This document shows, piece by piece, positions 6,279 to 10,135 of a stretch of 10,135 bases of DNA. The notes beneath the pieces are model-generated. The model saw nothing but the letters and a program-made list of their open reading frames with translations, had not been told where the DNA came from and made no database searches. Location of the stretch: NCBI GenBank assembly GCA_005879255.1, contig VBKY01000309.1, positions 1-10,135 of the forward strand, read 5' to 3'. The position numbers and the translations under genes were made by a program. This DNA is from Deltaproteobacteria bacterium. GTDB taxonomy: Bacteria; Desulfobacterota_B; Binatia; UBA9968. Numbering within the stretch: position 1 is the stretch's first letter; the number at the start of each line of letters is the position of its first letter.

Positions 6279-7079
6279 CTACATTTGCGCGAAGCCGCCC
6301 GAGGCGTTTACTTCTTCTTCAATCTGCTTCCATACAATGTTTTCCAATTCCAAGGAGCGCGGGTCCGCGCGCATCTCCATGCTTCTTGGACGTTCGAGCG
6401 GCACCTTGAATTCAGAGCGGATCGTTCCGGGTCGATGGCTGAAGACGACCACTCGGTCGGAGAGCAGGATCGCTTCGGCGATCATGTGGGTGACAAAGAT
6501 GACGGTTTTCTTGGTTTCCGACCAGATTCTCAGCAGCTCGAGCTGCATAAAATTGCGCGTCTGCGCGTCCAGGGCGGCGAACGGTTCATCCATCAGGAGA
6601 ATTCTCGGATTGACCGCTAAGGCGCGGGCCAGATTGACGCGCTGCTGCATACCGCCGGACAGTTCGTGCGGGTAGTGATTTTCGAAGCCTGAGAGCCCGA
6701 CGAGATCCAAATACTTTCGGGCGATCTGTTCCGCTCCCTTAGGATTGCCGCCGCGTCCTTCGAGGCCTAGGAGAACGTTCTTGAGGCTAGTCCGCCAGGG
6801 CAATAGAGATGCTCCTTGAAAAACAAAGCCCATGACCAGCTCGTGATCCAGCTCGGCTGCGGATTTGCCGTCGATAAAGATCTCGCCGTCAGTGCGCGGA
6901 AGCAGGCCGTTGATCACGCGCAGCATGGTTGTCTTGCCGCACCCGCTCGGGCCGACAACACTGACAAATTCACCGTCGCGCAGCGATAAATTGATGTTCC
7001 TAAAAATAGGGAACGGCTCGCGGTCTTTGCGCGGGATTTCCTTGTGCAGGTTTTTTAACTCTAACACCGGGCCGGCCAC
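6279..7079 (-). CDS. ABC transporter ATP-binding protein (SsuB/TauB/NrtD-type)
   Basis: The nucleotide-binding subunit that powers the importer from the cytoplasmic face. Counted from GTG 7079 it has 266 residues, normal for SsuB/TauB. All motifs are intact: Walker A GPSGCGKTT (43-51), Q-loop Gln88 in FVFQGASLLPWRT, signature LSGGMQQR (140-147), Walker B ILLMDEP (160-166) with D-loop AALD, and the switch His198 in VTH. I prefer the GTG over ATG 7118 because GGGAGGA lies just upstream and because the longer form would overlap the permease gene by 38 bases and add a non-homologous basic leader. The GTG starts one base after the permease stop, so the two are translationally coupled. With a single ATPase gene and two permeases, the likely complex is two ATPase copies on a permease heterodimer. 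Confidence 0.92.
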   Translation of the reverse strand: MAGPVLELKNLHKEIPRKDREPFPIFRNINLSLRDGEFVSVVGPSGCGKTTMLRVINGLLPRTDGEIFIDGKSAAELDHELVMGFVFQGASLLPWRTSLKNVLLGLEGRGGNPKGAEQIARKYLDLVGLSGFENHYPHELSGGMQQRVNLARALAVNPRILLMDEPFAALDAQTRNFMQLELLRIWSETKKTVIFVTHMIAEAILLSDRVVVFSHRPGTIRSEFKVPLERPRSMEMRADPRSLELENIVWKQIEEEVNASGGFAQM

Positions 7080-7080
7080 A

Positions 7081-7863
7081 TTATCCTCCCTGAGCTTCTT
7101 TCCGCCACGGAGTAACATAAGCTTCGAAACGCCGGATCACTTCGAAGCCGACGATCCCGAGTGCGGCAAATGCCGTCACGCCGACAAAGAGGGTGGGCAC
7201 GTTCAGCGTTTGACCGGCGAAATAGACCAGATAGCCCAAGCCCTCCGTAGCGCCAAACCACTCGGCGATGGCAACGCCGGTGAGGCCGCGGCCGACGGCG
7301 AGACGGATGCCGGAAAGTATGAAGGGCACCGAGGCGGGGAGCATGATTTTTAAAAACAATTCCCACGGTCGCAAGCGAAACGAGCGAGCCAGCTCGACGT
7401 ACTCGCGGTTGACCACGCGCATACCGTAATAGGAATTAATCAATATCGGGAACACGCAGCCGAGGAAGACGATGGCAACCTTCGATCCCGCGCCGATGCC
7501 AAACCAGAGGAGCAAAATGGGCGCAAAGGCGATGCGCGGCGTCGTGTAAAGCGTCGCCATCCATGGGTTGATGTAATCGCGCACCAGCGGGCTCAGCGCC
7601 ATGACGAAGCCGAGCGGCACACCGGCGATGATCGCCAGGACAAAGCCGTAAAAAAAAATCCCCGAGCTGGCAAACAGATGCGGATAAAGCTCGCCTGTGA
7701 CGAAAAGCATTTCGTAAGTGGTTTTGACCACGACGACGGGTGATACCAGCAGAGCCGAGTCGTTGATCACATATGCCGAGACGAGATGCCAAAGCGTCAG
7801 TCCGGCGACGACCGAGGCAACTTTAAGCACATTAGCAGAGAATTTTCGGTCCGATCCGTTCAT
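7081..7863 (-). CDS. ABC transporter permease 2 (SsuC/TauC/NrtB-type)
   Basis: An inner-membrane channel subunit of 260 residues, usual for this family. Hydrophobic segments are visible at about 14-33, 66-90, 108-122, 128-145, 190-203 and 223-242. The cytoplasmic EAA loop that docks on the ATPase is clear at about 157-176 (ELARSFRLRPWELFLKIMLP). It is related to permease 1 but distinct, which suggests a heterodimeric channel. It starts 33 bases after permease 1 and ends one base before the ATPase GTG start. The ATG at 7863 has GAAGG upstream at a rather short spacing. The N-terminus could therefore be slightly misplaced, although no better start is visible. Confidence 0.92.
   Translation of the reverse strand: MNGSDRKFSANVLKVASVVAGLTLWHLVSAYVINDSALLVSPVVVVKTTYEMLFVTGELYPHLFASSGIFFYGFVLAIIAGVPLGFVMALSPLVRDYINPWMATLYTTPRIAFAPILLLWFGIGAGSKVAIVFLGCVFPILINSYYGMRVVNREYVELARSFRLRPWELFLKIMLPASVPFILSGIRLAVGRGLTGVAIAEWFGATEGLGYLVYFAGQTLNVPTLFVGVTAFAALGIVGFEVIRRFEAYVTPWRKEAQGG
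7084..7090 (-). promoter_or_regulatory. Shine-Dalgarno site deciding the GTG start of the ATPase
   Basis: On the minus strand this reads GGGAGGA, formed by the last codons of the permease gene and followed by its TAA stop. It lies four bases before GTG 7079-7077 (the GGAGG core lies five). It supports the GTG start over the upstream ATG 7118, which lacks such a site. Confidence 0.7.
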
Positions 7864-7896
7864 TACCTTCGGATTGAGAATCTTTGGCGTGCCCGT

Positions 7897-8667
7897 TTAC
7901 TCGGTAGACCATTCCGCGCTTTGGCGCCACGGCGCCATTCTTTGCTCTAGGCGCTTGATCAAGTTAAAGCTGACCAGTCCGATCGCGGCGAGCAGGATCA
8001 CGGTCACGAATAACTTTGGGCTGTCCCAGGTTTCCGACGAATCGCGCAGCATGTAGCCGAGGCCTGCGTTGGCGGCCATTAGTTCAGCGACGACGACGCC
8101 GAGCAAAGCCCGGCCGACGCCGAGGCGCATGCCTGTGATGATATACGGCAGGGCACCGGGAAGGCGGATCTTATAGGTGGTTTCCCAGGTGCTCAAGCGC
8201 AACGACTTGGCGAGCTCGAGCCACACAGGGTCGAGGTTCTTAATACCGGCAGCGGTGTTTAATATGATAGCCACCGCGGTGATTTTGAATACGACGATCA
8301 CTTTGGAAATCATGCCGATACCGAACCAGATGATGATCAACGGCACGACTGTAATGATCGGGATCGAGTAAAGAGTAGCAATCCACGGGTCCATGATCTC
8401 GTCGAACCACTTATGCATACCCATGAAGTAGCCGATCACGATGCCGGCGATGCAGGCGGTAGTAAAACCGTAGGAAAACTCAATCAGAGTGGCGGCGAAA
8501 TGTTTGTTGAGCTGCCCGGAAAATGTCAGATTCCAAAACGATCGGATAACACTGGTCGGCGGCGGGATCAAAAGCTCGTTTTCAAGCAGTAGCCGCGTGA
8601 GAATTTCCCAAATCACCAAACCGACGAGTATGGAGATGCAACCGCGAAGGAGCTCTTTCCTCGGCAA
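7897..8667 (-). CDS. ABC transporter permease 1 (SsuC/TauC/NrtB-type)
   Basis: An inner-membrane channel subunit of 256 residues. Hydrophobic helices lie at about 10-28, 64-83, 96-117, 122-140, 185-198 and 219-238. The EAA loop at 151-170 (ELAKSLRLSTWETTYKIRLP) is followed by GALPYIITGMRLGVGRAL, a BPD_transp_1 hallmark of the NitT/TauT branch. The start is TTG 8667, with a full AGGAGG eight bases upstream. No ATG gives a complete first helix, so the TTG start is well supported. It follows the upstream TPR gene by 17 bases and precedes permease 2 by 33. The two permeases share the same fold and EAA-loop pattern but differ widely elsewhere, so they are old paralogs. Confidence 0.92.
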   Translation of the reverse strand: MPRKELLRGCISILVGLVIWEILTRLLLENELLIPPPTSVIRSFWNLTFSGQLNKHFAATLIEFSYGFTTACIAGIVIGYFMGMHKWFDEIMDPWIATLYSIPIITVVPLIIIWFGIGMISKVIVVFKITAVAIILNTAAGIKNLDPVWLELAKSLRLSTWETTYKIRLPGALPYIITGMRLGVGRALLGVVVAELMAANAGLGYMLRDSSETWDSPKLFVTVILLAAIGLVSFNLIKRLEQRMAPWRQSAEWSTE

Positions 8668-8674
8668 AACTCGA

Positions 8675-8680
8675 GCCTCC
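8675..8680 (-). promoter_or_regulatory. Shine-Dalgarno site of permease 1 (TTG start)
   Basis: On the minus strand this reads AGGAGG, eight bases before TTG 8667-8665 and four bases after the stop codon of the upstream gene. A perfect site at the right distance is the main reason to accept the rare TTG start. Confidence 0.75.
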
Positions 8681-8684
8681 TAGG

Positions 8685-10135
8685 TCAACGATACAGTTCG
8701 GGGTCGGCGCCTGTGTCGCCGCCGGTGCGGATTTTCGGATAGAGTGACACGCCGCCGGGCCGCCCTTGGACCATGAAGTCGACCGGAATAAAACCCTCGA
8801 GCAAGGGAATCGGCAGCTGAATGCCAGCGAAGGGACTTCGGTGATCTCCGCCGATGGCGAGTTGATTGCCCCACAATCCGGTCGGGAGATTGCCGGTCAT
8901 GCTGAAGCGGCTTGCTGATATACTTCCCTGAATCGGCGGCAATTTGTATTTGCTGCCCGGATCGCGCTCATTATCACTGAGAAGTTGGAAGTCCAAAACC
9001 CTTTGGAAACTGCCGCCTGTTCCGCCGGCTTCGCGGATCAATGTGAGTGTCGTGTCGTCGCGCTCTTCGGGCGTGGCACTGCGCCGCTCGCGCTCGGCCC
9101 GCACAATGGAGCCAGGCAGATTCTTAATGCCGCCGACGCTGTCCTTGGCGCGCTGGTTGACGTCGGCCAGCGCGACTTGCTGGTTTTTCTCGCGCAGAGT
9201 GATGAAGAAGCGTTCCGTCGCGTTTTTGGACAGCAAGTAAGTTTGACTGCGTACGCCCCACGGCGTCTGGTAGTAGACGAGAACTTCGTTGTCGTTAACC
9301 AGATTGATGCCGCGGTCGGCGATTTCCATGTTTCTCGCATCGCTGTCGAATAACGTCGCTTTTAGGCCGAGGCCGCGCGGGCCATACAGTTCGGGGTTTT
9401 CCAGAAGGAACTGCTTGCTCATGCGCAGACCTTGGTTTTCCTCCTTGGCGAGCTCAGCGAGTTTCTTGATCGCTTCCGCCGCGGCGGGGGTGTCGGGATG
9501 TTGATCGACGACCGTGGCCAAATAGTATTCCCGGCTGCTGCGCTCGCTGGTTTTGCTCGCAGCATTCAGAAAGGCCTTCGCTGATTTGTCTTTCAAGGCG
9601 GCGATTTTTTCTTTGGGCGATCCGGCCAATTCATGATAGCTGATCGCTTTATCGATCATACCACGCTCTTCGAATGCATCGCCGAGCACCCGGTAAATCT
9701 CCGCGGCGTTCTCGGAGTTGGGATGATTGCGCACATAGGCGACGCCGGCGTCGATCACCGGCTGCGCGGATACCGGATTGTTGGTCAATACCTGATAAAG
9801 ATTGTTGCTCACCATGAGCGCATTGGCCATACCGAGAGTCGCAGCGCCGGCAGGGCCCCCTGCAGCCATAGCCCCTGCGGCGAAAAGTAAGTTCTTTCTC
9901 AGAAAGTCTTCACCGAGTAAAACATATTTGACAGACTTCAATTGCCTTTCGCTACGGGCATCGTAAAACGGCGTAAGCAGATTGTATTCGGGGCTTTGCA
10001 GGAGAGCGGTGGCGCGTTGCTTGGTCTCCGGGCGGGAAGACGATTTGGCCATTTGATCGACAGCCTTTTTGGCGGCTTCGCGCCATCCTTTCATTTCCAA
10101 CGCGACGGCTTCGGCATCGCGCGCAGCGTCAGCCA
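8685..10135 (-). CDS. Unrecognised protein with TPR-like middle and beta-rich C-terminus (5' end at or beyond window edge)
   Basis: I do not recognise this protein. The frame is open to the window edge: upstream of TTG 10100 it continues ADAARDAEAVALEMKGW without a stop, and the last two bases could belong to an ATG, so the true start is at or beyond 10135. Counting from TTG 10100, residues 1-60 are charged and helical. Residues 70-98 are hydrophobic and rich in Gly and Ala (FAAGAMAAGGPAGAATLGMA), either one membrane-associated helix or a buried hairpin. Residues about 110-230 look like degenerate TPR helices (AAEIYRVLGDAFEERGMIDKA; HPDTPAAAEAIKKLAELAKE). Residues 240-471 are mixed to beta-rich, with NDNEVLVYYQTPWGVRSQTYLL and a Gly/Pro-rich tail ending near PKIRTGGDTGADPELYR. 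It lies 17 bases before permease 1 on the same strand. Whether it serves the transporter or is merely the preceding gene cannot be told. An envelope scaffold or assembly role is a guess. Confidence 0.7.
   Translation of the reverse strand, partial: ADAARDAEAVALEMKGWREAAKKAVDQMAKSSSRPETKQRATALLQSPEYNLLTPFYDARSERQLKSVKYVLLGEDFLRKNLLFAAGAMAAGGPAGAATLGMANALMVSNNLYQVLTNNPVSAQPVIDAGVAYVRNHPNSENAAEIYRVLGDAFEERGMIDKAISYHELAGSPKEKIAALKDKSAKAFLNAASKTSERSSREYYLATVVDQHPDTPAAAEAIKKLAELAKEENQGLRMSKQFLLENPELYGPRGLGLKATLFDSDARNMEIADRGINLVNDNEVLVYYQTPWGVRSQTYLLSKNATERFFITLREKNQQVALADVNQRAKDSVGGIKNLPGSIVRAERERRSATPEERDDTTLTLIREAGGTGGSFQRVLDFQLLSDNERDPGSKYKLPPIQGSISASRFSMTGNLPTGLWGNQLAIGGDHRSPFAGIQLPIPLLEGFIPVDFMVQGRPGGVSLYPKIRTGGDTGADPELYR

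Noticed and set aside
7080..7118. Longer start for the ATPase at ATG 7118
   Set aside because: It would overlap the permease gene by 38 bases, lacks a Shine-Dalgarno site and adds a basic segment absent from the family. GTG 7079 has a strong site.

Overview
The window reads as chromosomal DNA of an uncultured, moderately GC-rich Gram-negative-type bacterium. The substrate-binding proteins carry cleavable signal peptides, the phosphodiesterase has a Tat-like leader, and genes are tightly packed with Shine-Dalgarno sites. The NMT1/SsuA-type binding proteins and the short-period intergenic repeats remind me of soil and sediment lineages once filed as Deltaproteobacteria (Binatota, Tectomicrobia, Rokubacteria-like). 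That placement is an impression and was not tested. I see no rRNA, tRNA, CRISPR array, transposase or phage gene.

Left end, + strand (1-1567): the C-terminal end of an ArsP/YraQ-type membrane permease enters from outside the window. Its reading frame is broken near 175-190. A PhoD-like metallophosphatase follows 12 bases after the last recoverable permease stop.

Rest of the window, - strand (10135 down to 1645): nine genes lie head to tail in one apparent transcription unit. In transcription order they are an unrecognised TPR-containing protein (cut by the window edge), two NitT/TauT/SsuC-type ABC permeases, one ABC ATPase, three periplasmic substrate-binding proteins (C, B and A), a RidA-superfamily protein, and a D-2-hydroxyacid dehydrogenase. 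Gaps are mostly 1 to 50 bases. The two larger gaps (about 90 and 100 bases) each hold a hairpin built from octamer repeats. The unit meets the phosphodiesterase gene tail to tail at 1568-1644.

Working together, the two permeases and the ATPase would form one importer core fed by three binding proteins. B and A are tandem paralogs, about 75% identical by hand count, with the differences concentrated in the middle third of the protein. The RidA protein lacks the arginine needed by archetypal imine deaminases. Together with the NAD-dependent 2-hydroxyacid dehydrogenase it suggests that the imported small organic compound, probably an acid or nitrogen compound, is processed after uptake. The substrate cannot be read from the sequence.

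The most unusual structures are the octamer repeats (TGGAGTnn) arranged as long imperfect inverted repeats just 3' of binding-protein genes A and B, and a 9-base repeat (ATAGGACnn) that encodes the hydrophobic core of the signal peptide of protein A but is absent from its paralog.
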